Below the pieces are notes generated by a model that worked only from the letters and a program-made list of their open reading frames with translations, made no database searches and was not told the origin of the DNA. Position numbers and translations under genes: made by a program. Shown here piece after piece: positions 7,929 to 15,930 of a DNA stretch of 15,930 bases. This DNA is from DASTQL01 sp035761805 (GTDB lineage Bacteria > Actinomycetota > Actinomycetes > Jiangellales > Jiangellaceae): the NCBI GenBank assembly GCA_035761805.1, contig DASTQL010000029.1:1-15930 (forward strand), given 5' to 3'. Each line of letters begins with the position of its first letter. Position 1 is the stretch's first letter.

Positions 7929-9914
7929 ATGACTGGACGCATCCCGATCCTCGACGTGGCGCCCGTCGTCGCCTGCGGGAGGTACCTCGCCAAGGCGGTC
8001 GTGGGCGAGCCCTTCGAGATCTCGGCGACGGTCTTCCGAGAAGGCCACGACGCCGTCAACGCCGACGTGGTGCTCCGCGACCCGAGCGGCCGCGCGCGCC
8101 CGATGGTGCTCATGAAGCCAGGCGCCCCGGGTCTGGACCGCTGGCACGTCGAGGTCGAGGCCGACGAGGTCGGCGAGTGGACCTTCACGGTGGAGGCCTG
8201 GGCCGATCCGTGGGCAACCTGGCACCACACCGCCGAGGTCAAGGTGCCGGCCGGCATCGACGTCGAGCTCGTGTTCACGGAGGGCGCCCGCCTGCTCGAG
8301 GGCGCGGCCAAGGCGCTCCCCCGCGGCACCAAGGGCGAGAAGCAGCTGCTGCGCGACGCCGCCAGGGCGGTCCGCGACACCGGCCGGCCGGACGAGGTGC
8401 GACTGGCCGCGGCCTTCGCACCGGACGTCGCGGAGATCGTGCACCGGTGGCCGCTGCGCGAGCTGGTGACCGAGTCCGACCGGTACCCCCTGCTCGTCGA
8501 GCGTGAGCGCGCGCTCTTCGGCTCCTGGTACGAGTTCTTCCCCCGGTCCGAGGGCGCGGTCCAGCACGAGGACGGCTCCTGGACGTCCGGCACGTTCACG
8601 ACGGCCGCGCAGCGCCTCCCGGCCGTCGCGGCGATGAGCTTCGACGTCGTCTACCTCCCGCCGGTCCACCCGATCGGGCGCAGCTACCGCAAGGGACCCA
8701 ACAACACCCTCACCCCCGGACCGTACGACCCGGGGGTCCCCTGGGCCATCGGGTCCCCGGAGGGTGGGCACGACGCGGTCCACCCCGAGCTCGGCACCAT
8801 CGAGGACTTCGACGCCTTCGTGGCGCGCGCCCGCGAGCTGGGCATGGAGGTGGCTCTCGACCTGGCCATCCAGGCGTCCCCGGACCACCCGTGGGTGACC
8901 GAGCACCCGGAGTGGTTCAGCATCCGCGCCGACGGTTCCATCGCCTACGCCGAGAACCCGCCCAAGAAGTACCAGGACATCTACCCGGTCAACTTCGACC
9001 GCGACCCCGAGGGCATCTACGCGGAGTGCCTGCGGCTCGTCCGTTACTGGATGTCACACGGCGTGCGCATCTTCCGCGTCGACAACCCGCACACCAAGCC
9101 GGTCGACTTCTGGCAGTGGCTGATCGCGGAGGTCCGCCGCACCGACCCGGACGTCATCTTCCTGGCGGAGGCCTTCACCCGCCCGGCCATGATGCACACG
9201 CTGGGCAAGATCGGCTTCCAGCAGTCCTACACGTACTTCACCTGGCGCAACGGCAAGCAGGAGCTCACCGAGTACTTCGCCGAGCTGCGCGACTCGCTCG
9301 ACCACATGCGGCCGAACGCCTTCGTCAACACCCCGGACATCCTGCACGCCTACCTCCAGTACGGCGGCCCCGCCGCCTTCAAGATCCGTGCGGTGCTGGC
9401 CTCGATGCTGTCCCCGACGTGGGGCGTCTACAGCGGGTACGAGCTCTACGAGCACGTTGCTGTGCGCCCGGGCAGCGAAGAGTACCTCGACTCGGAGAAG
9501 TACCAGTACCGCCCGCGCGACTGGGCCGCCGCCGAGCGCGAGGGTCGCACCCTCGCCCCGTACCTGACGAGGCTCAACGACGTCCGCCGCGAGCATCCGG
9601 CGCTGCACGGTCTGCGCAGCCTGCGCTTCCACGGGATCGACAACCCGGACATGTTGGCCTTCAGCAAGCGTCGCCAGTTGGACGACGGCCGCGAGGACGT
9701 CGTGCTCGTCGTCGTCAACCTGGACCCGCACGGAGCACGCGAGGCGACCGTGTCCCTGGACATGCCGGCCCTGGGCTTCGACTGGCACGACAGCTTCGCG
9801 GCCCACGACGAGATCACCGGCCAGACCTTCCACTGGGGCCAGTACAACTACGTCCGCCTGGACCCCGCGTACGAGCCGGCGCACGTGCTGTCGGTGCGGA
9901 GGTGGGCCTGGTGA
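7929..9914 (+). CDS. glgE: Maltosyltransferase GlgE (maltose-1-phosphate:alpha-1,4-glucan)
   Basis: A 661-residue GH13 subfamily 3 enzyme that transfers maltosyl units from maltose-1-phosphate to the non-reducing end of alpha-1,4-glucan, releasing phosphate. The N-terminal beta-sandwich/dimer region (APVVACGRYLAKAVVGEPFEI onward) covers roughly the first 190 residues. The barrel carries the family signatures FGSWYEFFPRS, YLPPVHPIGRSYRKGPNN and LDLAIQASPDHPWV. Asp385 (FRVDNPHTKP) is the nucleophile, Glu414 (FLAEAFTRP) the acid/base and Asp470 (NTPDIL) the third carboxylate. They sit 9-10 residues before S. coelicolor GlgE Asp394, Glu423 and Asp480. The typical length and intact sites indicate a functional enzyme. 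It is first in the operon; its TGA overlaps the treS GTG. In mycobacteria GlgE is needed to avoid toxic maltose-1-phosphate build-up. Confidence 0.97.
   Translation: MTGRIPILDVAPVVACGRYLAKAVVGEPFEISATVFREGHDAVNADVVLRDPSGRARPMVLMKPGAPGLDRWHVEVEADEVGEWTFTVEAWADPWATWHHTAEVKVPAGIDVELVFTEGARLLEGAAKALPRGTKGEKQLLRDAARAVRDTGRPDEVRLAAAFAPDVAEIVHRWPLRELVTESDRYPLLVERERALFGSWYEFFPRSEGAVQHEDGSWTSGTFTTAAQRLPAVAAMSFDVVYLPPVHPIGRSYRKGPNNTLTPGPYDPGVPWAIGSPEGGHDAVHPELGTIEDFDAFVARARELGMEVALDLAIQASPDHPWVTEHPEWFSIRADGSIAYAENPPKKYQDIYPVNFDRDPEGIYAECLRLVRYWMSHGVRIFRVDNPHTKPVDFWQWLIAEVRRTDPDVIFLAEAFTRPAMMHTLGKIGFQQSYTYFTWRNGKQELTEYFAELRDSLDHMRPNAFVNTPDILHAYLQYGGPAAFKIRAVLASMLSPTWGVYSGYELYEHVAVRPGSEEYLDSEKYQYRPRDWAAAEREGRTLAPYLTRLNDVRREHPALHGLRSLRFHGIDNPDMLAFSKRRQLDDGREDVVLVVVNLDPHGAREATVSLDMPALGFDWHDSFAAHDEITGQTFHWGQYNYVRLDPAYEPAHVLSVRRWAW
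9898..9902 (+). promoter_or_regulatory. Ribosome binding site of treS
   Basis: GGAGG inside the end of glgE, 8 nt before the GTG at 9911. It fixes the treS start although the open frame runs far upstream inside glgE. Confidence 0.75.
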
Positions 9915-11617
9915 CGGCTCTGCCCGTCGACGGCCACCATCCCCTCCCGGCACGCGGCACCGATCCGGAGTGGTTCAAGCGGGCGGTGTTCTACGAGGTC
10001 CTCGTCCGGTCCTTCAAGGACTCCAACAGCGACGGCGCCGGCGACCTCAAGGGGTTGCAGGAGGAGCTCGACTACCTCGAGTGGCTGGGCGTCGACTGTC
10101 TCTGGCTACCCCCCTTCTACACCTCCCCGCTGCGCGACGGCGGCTACGACGTCGCCGACTTCAAGGGCGTCCTCCCCGAGTTCGGCACGATCGAGGACTT
10201 CCACGAGTTCCTCGACGCCGCGCACGCCCGCGGCATCCGCGTGATCATCGACTTCGTCATGAACCACACCAGCGACGCGCACCCGTGGTTCCAGGCCAGC
10301 CGCACCGATCCCACCGGCCCGTACGGCGACTTCTACGTCTGGTCGGACAGCGACGAGGCCTACAGCGACGCCCGGATCATCTTCGTCGACACCGAGAGCT
10401 CGAACTGGACCTTCGACCCGATTCGCAAGCAGTACTTCTGGCACCGGTTCTTCGGCCACCAGCCGGACCTGAACTACGACAACCCCGCGGTGCAGGATGC
10501 GGTCCTGGACGCGCTGCGCTTCTGGCTGGACCTGGGCATCGACGGCTTCCGGCTCGACGCCGTCCCCTACCTGTTCGAACGGGAGGGCACCAACTGCGAG
10601 AACCTGCCGGAGACGCACGCCTTCCTCAAGCGCGTGCGCAAGGTCGTCGACGACGAGTACCCGGACCGGGTGCTGCTCTGCGAGGCCAACCAGTGGCCCG
10701 CGGACGTGGTCGAGTACTTCGGCGACTACGCGGTCGGCGGCGACGAGTGCCAGATGGCCTTCCACTTCCCGGTGATGCCGCGCATCTTCATGGCGGTCCG
10801 GCGCGAGTCCCGCTACCCGGTGTCGGAGATCATGGAGCAGACCCCGGCCATCCCCGACGGCTGCCAGTGGGGCATCTTCCTGCGCAACCACGACGAGCTC
10901 ACCCTGGAGATGGTCACCGACGACGAACGCGACTACATGTGGGCCGAGTACGCCAAGGACCCCCGGATGAAGGCCAACATCGGCATCCGCCGCCGGCTCG
11001 CCCCGCTGCTCGACAACGACACCAACCAGATCGAGCTGTTCACGGCGATGCTGCTCTCGCTGCCCGGGTCGCCCGTCCTCTACTACGGTGACGAGATCGG
11101 CATGGGCGACAACATCTGGCTCGGTGACCGCGACGGCGTGCGAACCCCCATGCAGTGGACCCCCGACCGCAACGCCGGCTTCTCCACCTGCGATCCCGGT
11201 CGGATGACCCTGCCCGTCGTCATGGACGCCGTCTACGGCTACCAGGTCACCAACGTGGAGGCGCAGCTGCAGAACACCTCCTCGCTGCTGCACTGGACCC
11301 GGAACATGATCCAGGCCCGCAAGGAGAACCCGGCCTTCGGGCTGGGCGACTTCACCGACCTCGGCGGCTCCAACCCGAGCGTGCTGTCCTACGTACGCCG
11401 ATTCGGCGACGACATCGTCCTGTGCGTGAACAACCTCTCCCGGTTCCCGCAGCCGGTCGAGCTCGACCTGCGCCGTTACGAGGGGTACGAGCCGGTGGAG
11501 CTGCTCGGCGGGGTCCGCTTCCCGCTCATCGGTGAGCTGCCGTACCTGCTCACCCTCGGTTCCCACGGCTTCTACTGGTTCCAGCTCCGTGCACCCCTCC
11601 AGGAGGTACGCGCATGA
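9911..11617 (+). CDS. treS: Trehalose synthase TreS (maltose alpha-D-glucosyltransferase)
   Basis: A 568-residue GH13 subfamily 16 enzyme that reversibly converts trehalose to maltose inside its active site, feeding maltose to Mak and GlgE. It starts with the characteristic WFKRAVFYEVLVRSFKDSNSDGAGDLKGL and shows FVMNHTSDAHPWF (region I). Nucleophile Asp216 is in GFRLDAVPYLFEREGT, acid/base Glu258 in LLCEANQWP, and His327-Asp328 in LRNHDELTLEMV. YYGDEIGMGDNIWLGDRDGVRTPMQW is also typical. It is not fused to maltokinase, unlike some bacterial TreS proteins. The GTG start at 9911 overlaps the glgE stop by 4 bp (GTGA) with a GGAGG 8 nt upstream; family similarity begins within the first 20 residues. 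Its stop overlaps the mak ATG, so translation is likely coupled along the operon. Confidence 0.97.
   Translation: MTALPVDGHHPLPARGTDPEWFKRAVFYEVLVRSFKDSNSDGAGDLKGLQEELDYLEWLGVDCLWLPPFYTSPLRDGGYDVADFKGVLPEFGTIEDFHEFLDAAHARGIRVIIDFVMNHTSDAHPWFQASRTDPTGPYGDFYVWSDSDEAYSDARIIFVDTESSNWTFDPIRKQYFWHRFFGHQPDLNYDNPAVQDAVLDALRFWLDLGIDGFRLDAVPYLFEREGTNCENLPETHAFLKRVRKVVDDEYPDRVLLCEANQWPADVVEYFGDYAVGGDECQMAFHFPVMPRIFMAVRRESRYPVSEIMEQTPAIPDGCQWGIFLRNHDELTLEMVTDDERDYMWAEYAKDPRMKANIGIRRRLAPLLDNDTNQIELFTAMLLSLPGSPVLYYGDEIGMGDNIWLGDRDGVRTPMQWTPDRNAGFSTCDPGRMTLPVVMDAVYGYQVTNVEAQLQNTSSLLHWTRNMIQARKENPAFGLGDFTDLGGSNPSVLSYVRRFGDDIVLCVNNLSRFPQPVELDLRRYEGYEPVELLGGVRFPLIGELPYLLTLGSHGFYWFQLRAPLQEVRA
11601..11606 (+). 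promoter_or_regulatory. Ribosome binding site of mak
   Basis: AGGAGG within the last codons of treS, 7 nt before the ATG at 11614; supports the ATGA overlap start. Confidence 0.75.
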
Positions 11618-13041
11618 CGGACCGTCCCGTCGGCGCCACGACCGACCCGCGCGTGGAGGACGTGGCGCGGCTGCTCGTGCCGTGGTTGCACGCCCAGCGC
11701 TGGTTCGCCGGCAAGGACCGTGCGGTCGACGGTGTCCAGGTCGTCGCGGCGAGCCTGCTCAGGGAGAGCGGTCCCCGGGTGTGGCACCTCGTCGTCGACG
11801 TCGACCAGGCCGGGGCGCACACCCTCTACCAGGTGCCCGTGAGCCTGCGCGACGAGCACGTCGACCGCCTCGAGCACGTCTTCATCGGCGAGGCCGGCGG
11901 GCTGGCCGTCTACGACGCACTGCACGACAAGGACGCCACGGCTGAGATCGCCCGGCGGATCGACGGGGAGCAGGGTACGGAGCTGCTCGACTTCCACCGG
12001 GAGCCGGGCGCCGAGGTGCCTGTCGACGCCCCCTCCATCGTCCTGACCGGCGAGCAGAGCAACACCTCGCTGGTCTACGGCGACATCGCCCTGCTCAAGG
12101 TCTTCCGGAGGATCGCCCCGGGCACCAACCCCGACGTGGAGATCCACGACGCCCTCACCCGGGCGGGTTGCGAGCACGTGGCCGCGCTGCTGGGCTGGGT
12201 GGACGGCCGCTGGACCGACCCGACCACCGGCAGGCAGGAGCAGGCCGGCCTGGCGATGCTGCAGACCTTCCTGGTCACGGCGACCGACGGGTGGCGCCTG
12301 GCCACGACGAGCGTGCGAGACCTCTACGCCGAGGGGGACCTGCATGCCGACGAGGTAGGTGGTGACTTCGCCGGCGAGTCGAGACGGCTCGGCCTGGCCA
12401 CCGCGGAGGTGCACCGGGTCATGGCCGAGGTGCTGCCCTCCGGGGAGCTCGACGCCGCCGCCCTTCGCGCGATGGCCGTGGCGATGCGCGGCCGGCTCGA
12501 GGCGGCGCTCGAGGTCGTGCCGACGCTGCGCCCGTACGCGGCCGCCCTGAACTCCGCGTACGACGACGTGGCCGAGCTCCCCGGGCCGGTACCGGTCCAG
12601 CGCATCCACGGCGACTACCACCTGGGCCAGGTCATGCGCACCGTGCGGGGTTGGAAGCTCCTCGACTTCGAGGGGGAGCCCGAGAAGCCCCTGGCCGAGC
12701 GCGTGCAGCTCGACTCGCCGGTCCGCGACGTCGCCGGCATGCTGCGGTCGTTCGACTACGCCGCCCGGCACCTGCTCGTCGCGGACCATCCTGGCAGCGA
12801 GCAGATCGCCTACCGTGCGACGGAGTGGGCCGAGCGCAACCGCGAGTCCTTCTGCGACGGGTACGCCGCGGGTGCGGGCTGGGATCCACGTGACCAGCGT
12901 GCGCTGCTGCGTGCCTACGAGACCGACAAGGTCGTCTACGAGGCGGTGTACGAGGCCCGCAACCGCCCCGCCTGGTTGCCCATCCCGCTGGCCGCCGTGG
13001 AGCGGCTCGCACCCGCGTCGACCCCGGAGGAGCTCCCGTGA
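11614..13041 (+). CDS. mak: Maltokinase Mak (Pep2)
   Basis: A 475-residue kinase of the aminoglycoside-phosphotransferase-like fold that phosphorylates maltose with ATP to maltose-1-phosphate, the GlgE donor. The N-terminal cap (LLVPWLHAQRWFAGKDRAVDGVQV) is typical of maltokinases. A VLTGEQSNTSLVYGDIALLKVFRR segment forms the nucleotide-binding lobe. The catalytic loop RIHGDYHLGQVM holds Asp334, and LLDFEGEPEKPLAER holds the metal-binding Asp351. C-terminal SFDYAARH and YRAT-W motifs are also family features. Length is close to the mycobacterial enzyme (about 455). ATG at 11614 overlaps the treS stop (ATGA). It lies between treS and glgB, so the intermediate chain maltose, maltose-1-phosphate and glucan is encoded contiguously. 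Confidence 0.96.
   Translation: MTDRPVGATTDPRVEDVARLLVPWLHAQRWFAGKDRAVDGVQVVAASLLRESGPRVWHLVVDVDQAGAHTLYQVPVSLRDEHVDRLEHVFIGEAGGLAVYDALHDKDATAEIARRIDGEQGTELLDFHREPGAEVPVDAPSIVLTGEQSNTSLVYGDIALLKVFRRIAPGTNPDVEIHDALTRAGCEHVAALLGWVDGRWTDPTTGRQEQAGLAMLQTFLVTATDGWRLATTSVRDLYAEGDLHADEVGGDFAGESRRLGLATAEVHRVMAEVLPSGELDAAALRAMAVAMRGRLEAALEVVPTLRPYAAALNSAYDDVAELPGPVPVQRIHGDYHLGQVMRTVRGWKLLDFEGEPEKPLAERVQLDSPVRDVAGMLRSFDYAARHLLVADHPGSEQIAYRATEWAERNRESFCDGYAAGAGWDPRDQRALLRAYETDKVVYEAVYEARNRPAWLPIPLAAVERLAPASTPEELP
13026..13032 (+). promoter_or_regulatory. Ribosome binding site of glgB
   Basis: GGAGGAG inside the end of mak, 5 nt before the GTG at 13038 (7 nt counted from GGAGG); supports the GTGA overlap start. 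Confidence 0.75.
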
Positions 13042-15263
13042 GCGACACCCGAGACAGCGCCGGCACCGGCCGCCGGACCCGCAGCACCGCGAGCGCCCCC
13101 GCGCTGCTCCCCGTCGACACCGCCGTCCTCCAGCACCTGCTGGACGGCGACCACGCCAACCCGCACGGCGTCCTGGGGCCTCACCCGCACGACGGTGGCG
13201 TGTCCGTCCGGGTGCTGCGGCCGTGGGCCGAGCGCGTCGTCGTCGTCGTCGGCGACGACCGCTATCCCTTGGAGCACGAGTACGGCGGCATCTGGGCCGG
13301 TGTGCTCGACCTGCCGGAGGTCCCGGACTACCGGCTGGAGGTCACGTACTCCGGGTCGACCCAGAGCACCGACGACCCGTACCGCTACCTGCCGACCCTC
13401 GGCGACCTGGACATGCACCTGCTGGGCGAGGGCCGCCACGAGGAGCTGTGGGAGGTGCTGGGCAGCCACGTCCGGACGTACCAGACGCAGCGCGGGCCGG
13501 TGACCGGCACGTCGTTCGCGGTGTGGGCGCCGAGCGCCCAGGGGGTGCGGGTCGTCGGCGACTTCAACCACTGGGACGGTCGCGGTACGCCCATGCGGTC
13601 GCTGGGGTCGACCGGCGTCTGGGAGCTCTTCGTGCCCGACGTCGGCGACGGGACGCGCTACAAGTACGAGATCCTCGGCCGCGACGGCGTGTGGCGCCAG
13701 AAGGCCGACCCGCTGGCCTACCGCACCGAGGAGCCGCCGGCGACCGCCTCCGTCGTCTTCACCAGCTCGTACGAGTGGGGGGACGAGGAGTGGCTCCGCG
13801 CCCGGGCGGGCTCGCAGGCCCACGCCGAGCCGATGGCGGCATACGAGGTGCACCTCGGCTCCTGGCGGCGCGGTCGCTCCTACGCCCAGCTGGCGGACGA
13901 GCTCGTCGGCTACGTCAAGGACCTCGGCTTCACGCACGTCGAGCTGCTCCCGGTCGCCGAGCACCCGTTCGGCGGGTCGTGGGGCTACCAGGTCACCTCC
14001 TACTTCGCCCCCACGTCGCGGTTCGGCAGTCCCGACGAGTTCCGCCTGCTCGTCGACCGGCTCCACCAGGCCGGCATCGGAGTGATCGTCGACTGGGTGC
14101 CCGCCCACTTCCCCAAGGACGAGTGGGCCCTGGCCCGCTTCGACGGGACGCCCCTCTACGAGCATCCGGACCCGCGCCGGGGGGAGCACCCGGAGTGGGG
14201 CACCTTCGTCTTCGACTTCGGACGCACGGAGGTCCGCAACTTCCTCGTGGCCAACGCGCTGTACTGGCTGGAGGAGTTCCACATCGACGGGCTCCGGGTC
14301 GACGCGGTGGCCTCGATGCTCTACCTGGACTACTCGCGACCCGAGGGCCAGTGGATGCCCAACCAGTACGGCGGGCGCGAGAACCTCGACGCGGTCGGCT
14401 TCCTCCAGGAGATGAACGCCACGGTCTACAAGCGCGTGCCGGGCGTCGTCACCGTCGCGGAGGAGTCGACGGCCTGGCCCGGGGTCACGCGGCCCACGCA
14501 CCTCGGCGGCCTGGGGTTCGGGCTGAAGTGGAACATGGGGTGGATGCACGACTCGCTCGGCTACATGAGCCGCGAGCCGATCTACCGCCAGTACCACCAC
14601 CACCAGATGACGTTCTCGATGATGTACGCCTACTCCGAGAACTACGTCCTGCCGCTCTCCCACGACGAGGTGGTCCATGGCAAGGGCTCGCTGCTCCGCA
14701 AGATGCCGGGCGACCGCTGGCAAAAGCTCGCCAACCTGCGCGCCTACCTCGCGTACATGTGGGCGCACCCCGGCAAGCAGCTGCTCTTCATGGGTTGTGA
14801 GATCGGCCAGGAGGCGGAGTGGGCGGAGTCGCGCGAGCTCGACTGGTGGCTGCTCGACCACAGCGAGCACCGGGGAGTCCACGCGCTGGTCCGCGACCTC
14901 AACTCCGTCTACCGCGCGACTCCGGCGCTCTGGACGCGGGACATCGATCCGGCCGGCTTCGAGTGGATCGACGCCAACGACGCCGCAGGCAACGTGTTCT
15001 CGTTCCTCCGCTGGGGCCAGGACGGGTCGGTGCTGGCCTGCGTCGCGAACTTCTCGGCCGTCCCGCACGAGGGCTACCGCGTGGGGTTGCCCCACACCGG
15101 CCGGTGGGAGGAGGTCCTCAACACCGACGCCGAGGGCTACGGCGGGTCGGGCGTGGGCAACCTCGGCTCGGTAGAGGCGGTCGACGAGTCCTGGCACGGC
15201 CGGCCGGCGTCGGCGACCCTCCGGGTGCCGCCACTGGGCACCGTGTGGCTGCGCCGGTCCTGA
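13038..15263 (+). CDS. glgB: 1,4-alpha-glucan branching enzyme GlgB (GH13)
   Basis: A 741-residue GH13 subfamily 9 branching enzyme that cuts an alpha-1,4 chain and rejoins it by an alpha-1,6 bond. Two N-terminal beta modules are present: the first at about residues 27-123 (LLDGDHANPHGVLGPHP), the second a CBM48 at about 155-240 (GTSFAVWAPSAQGVRVVGDFNHWD). The barrel follows with YEVHLGSW, ELLPVAEHPFGGSWGYQVTSYFAP and DWVPAHFPKDEW. Nucleophile Asp422 is in GLRVDAVASMLYLDYSR, acid/base Glu475 in TVAEESTAWPGV, and His542-Asp543 in LSHDEVVHGKGSL. Length equals that of other long-form GlgB proteins. The first 25 residues are a variable Thr/Ser/Ala-rich tail. It overlaps mak by 4 bp and is last in the operon. 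Its TGA is immediately followed by the stop of the opposing gene, so any terminator must lie inside that gene. Confidence 0.97.
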   Translation: MSDTRDSAGTGRRTRSTASAPALLPVDTAVLQHLLDGDHANPHGVLGPHPHDGGVSVRVLRPWAERVVVVVGDDRYPLEHEYGGIWAGVLDLPEVPDYRLEVTYSGSTQSTDDPYRYLPTLGDLDMHLLGEGRHEELWEVLGSHVRTYQTQRGPVTGTSFAVWAPSAQGVRVVGDFNHWDGRGTPMRSLGSTGVWELFVPDVGDGTRYKYEILGRDGVWRQKADPLAYRTEEPPATASVVFTSSYEWGDEEWLRARAGSQAHAEPMAAYEVHLGSWRRGRSYAQLADELVGYVKDLGFTHVELLPVAEHPFGGSWGYQVTSYFAPTSRFGSPDEFRLLVDRLHQAGIGVIVDWVPAHFPKDEWALARFDGTPLYEHPDPRRGEHPEWGTFVFDFGRTEVRNFLVANALYWLEEFHIDGLRVDAVASMLYLDYSRPEGQWMPNQYGGRENLDAVGFLQEMNATVYKRVPGVVTVAEESTAWPGVTRPTHLGGLGFGLKWNMGWMHDSLGYMSREPIYRQYHHHQMTFSMMYAYSENYVLPLSHDEVVHGKGSLLRKMPGDRWQKLANLRAYLAYMWAHPGKQLLFMGCEIGQEAEWAESRELDWWLLDHSEHRGVHALVRDLNSVYRATPALWTRDIDPAGFEWIDANDAAGNVFSFLRWGQDGSVLACVANFSAVPHEGYRVGLPHTGRWEEVLNTDAEGYGGSGVGNLGSVEAVDESWHGRPASATLRVPPLGTVWLRRS

Positions 15264-15930
15264 TCACGCGCAGGCGGGCATGAGGGGGTCGACGCCGGTG
15301 AGCAGCCGGAACCCGTCGTCGTACCAGGCGCACGTCTCCGCATCGTCCGGGCGGTCGTCGCGGGGCTCGTCCATCAGCCCGTAGGCGATGTCCCAGCAGG
15401 CACGCTCCACCCCGCGCAGCTGGTACGGGGTCTCCGCCCGGGCCCAGTGCCGCAGCCGGGCGTGCCGCAGGTAGTCCGCCTCCACCCCCGCGTCGGCGTT
15501 CTGCGCCAACCACACGTGCGCCAGCTCGTGCAGCAGCACCACCCGGGTCCACGGCTTGGTCCTCGGACAGTCGAAGCCACCCGCGCAGGCATCGCCGTGG
15601 TCGAAGCACAACGTGACCACGAATCCCTCCGTCGCCGTCGACATGGCCAGGCCGTTCACCACCCGGCAGGCACCGTCGCGCCGGTCCACCCAGGTCACGC
15701 TGCGCACGACCGGCGCCCGCAGCCCCGCCTGCTGGTACCGACGCAGTGCCCAGTCCAGCTGCTCCACCAGCGGCGGCGTCGCGTTGACGAGGGTGATCAC
15801 CTGCTCCGGCCGCTCCAGCGTGCCGGTGTCCGGCCCGGCCACCGGCGACGGGATCGGCACCTCGCCCCACACCCCGTGGTCGAGCTCCTCCCCTGCCAGG
15901 CACCGCCGCGCCGACGCCGGCGAGGTGAAC
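15264..15930 (-). CDS. Cysteine-rich HExxH protein of unknown function, 5' end probably outside window
   Basis: I do not recognise this family. The frame stays open from the stop at 15266-15264 to the window edge. A GTG at 15872 would give 202 residues, but its GGGGAGGAG-like site is 11-12 nt away, longer than ideal, and the upstream in-frame residues (CLAGEELDHG) read naturally into it, so the gene likely starts further right. An HELAH motif (residues 115-119 counted from GTG 15872), within VVLLHELAHVWLAQN, is a zinc-metallopeptidase-like signature; no third ligand can be assigned. Seven Cys follow the GTG and one precedes it, eight in all; an even, scattered set suggests disulfides and export. 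No signal peptide is visible in the part seen. Convergent with glgB with zero spacing; no functional link is implied. Confidence 0.7.
   Translation of the reverse strand, partial: FTSPASARRCLAGEELDHGVWGEVPIPSPVAGPDTGTLERPEQVITLVNATPPLVEQLDWALRRYQQAGLRAPVVRSVTWVDRRDGACRVVNGLAMSTATEGFVVTLCFDHGDACAGGFDCPRTKPWTRVVLLHELAHVWLAQNADAGVEADYLRHARLRHWARAETPYQLRGVERACWDIAYGLMDEPRDDRPDDAETCAWYDDGFRLLTGVDPLMPACA

Noticed and set aside
8891..9910. Extended treS frame starting inside glgE
   Set aside because: The extra 340 residues are an out-of-frame reading of glgE. The GTG at 9911 has a good ribosome site, and TreS similarity starts there.
12936..15197. 753-codon minus-strand open frame over glgB
   Set aside because: Val/Arg/His-rich antisense translation without motifs, opposite a gene with all branching-enzyme active-site residues.

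Overview
The window is very GC-rich (around 70 % by eye). It has GTG starts, strong GGAGG ribosome sites inside 4-bp gene overlaps, and several starts with a TAnnnT box 6-8 nt upstream and no ribosome site. Together with the gene content this points to a chromosomal segment of an actinobacterium, probably outside the mycobacteria (Nocardioidaceae- or Intrasporangiaceae-like). The family cannot be fixed from the sequence alone. I see no mobile elements, RNA genes or CRISPR.

Left part (1-2941, minus strand): an enoyl-CoA hydratase is followed by a class I SAM-dependent methyltransferase, and then by a left-handed beta-helix acyltransferase after a gap of about 210 bp. Recalled from memory, this resembles the M. 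tuberculosis genes Rv3039c (echA17), Rv3038c and Rv3034c, which flank the methylglucose lipopolysaccharide (MGLP) genes. The spacer before the acyltransferase carries a 27-bp tandem repeat. The region after it carries a 14-bp tandem repeat.

Central part (3049-7746): glgX (debranching enzyme, plus strand) and glgP (phosphorylase, minus strand) converge with 21 bp between their stops. These are the two glycogen-degrading activities.

Right part (7929-15263, plus strand): a tight four-gene operon glgE-treS-mak-glgB, each junction a 4-bp overlap. It encodes the full GlgE route: trehalose to maltose (TreS), maltose to maltose-1-phosphate (Mak), polymerisation to alpha-1,4-glucan (GlgE), then branching (GlgB). 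glgP and glgE are divergent. The 182 bp between them holds a 12-bp perfect inverted repeat midway between two apparent near-leaderless promoters, a plausible control point between synthesis and breakdown.

Right edge: a minus-strand gene for a cysteine-rich protein with an HELAH motif meets glgB stop to stop with no base between. Its 5' end probably lies beyond the window.

The glycogen genes belong to a known pathway and arrangement (compare Streptomyces glgE-treS-pep2-glgB). I found no clearly new system. The least explained items are the glgP/glgE inverted repeat, the lipid/methyl/acyl trio next to the glucan genes, the two tandem repeats around the acyltransferase, and the edge HExxH protein.
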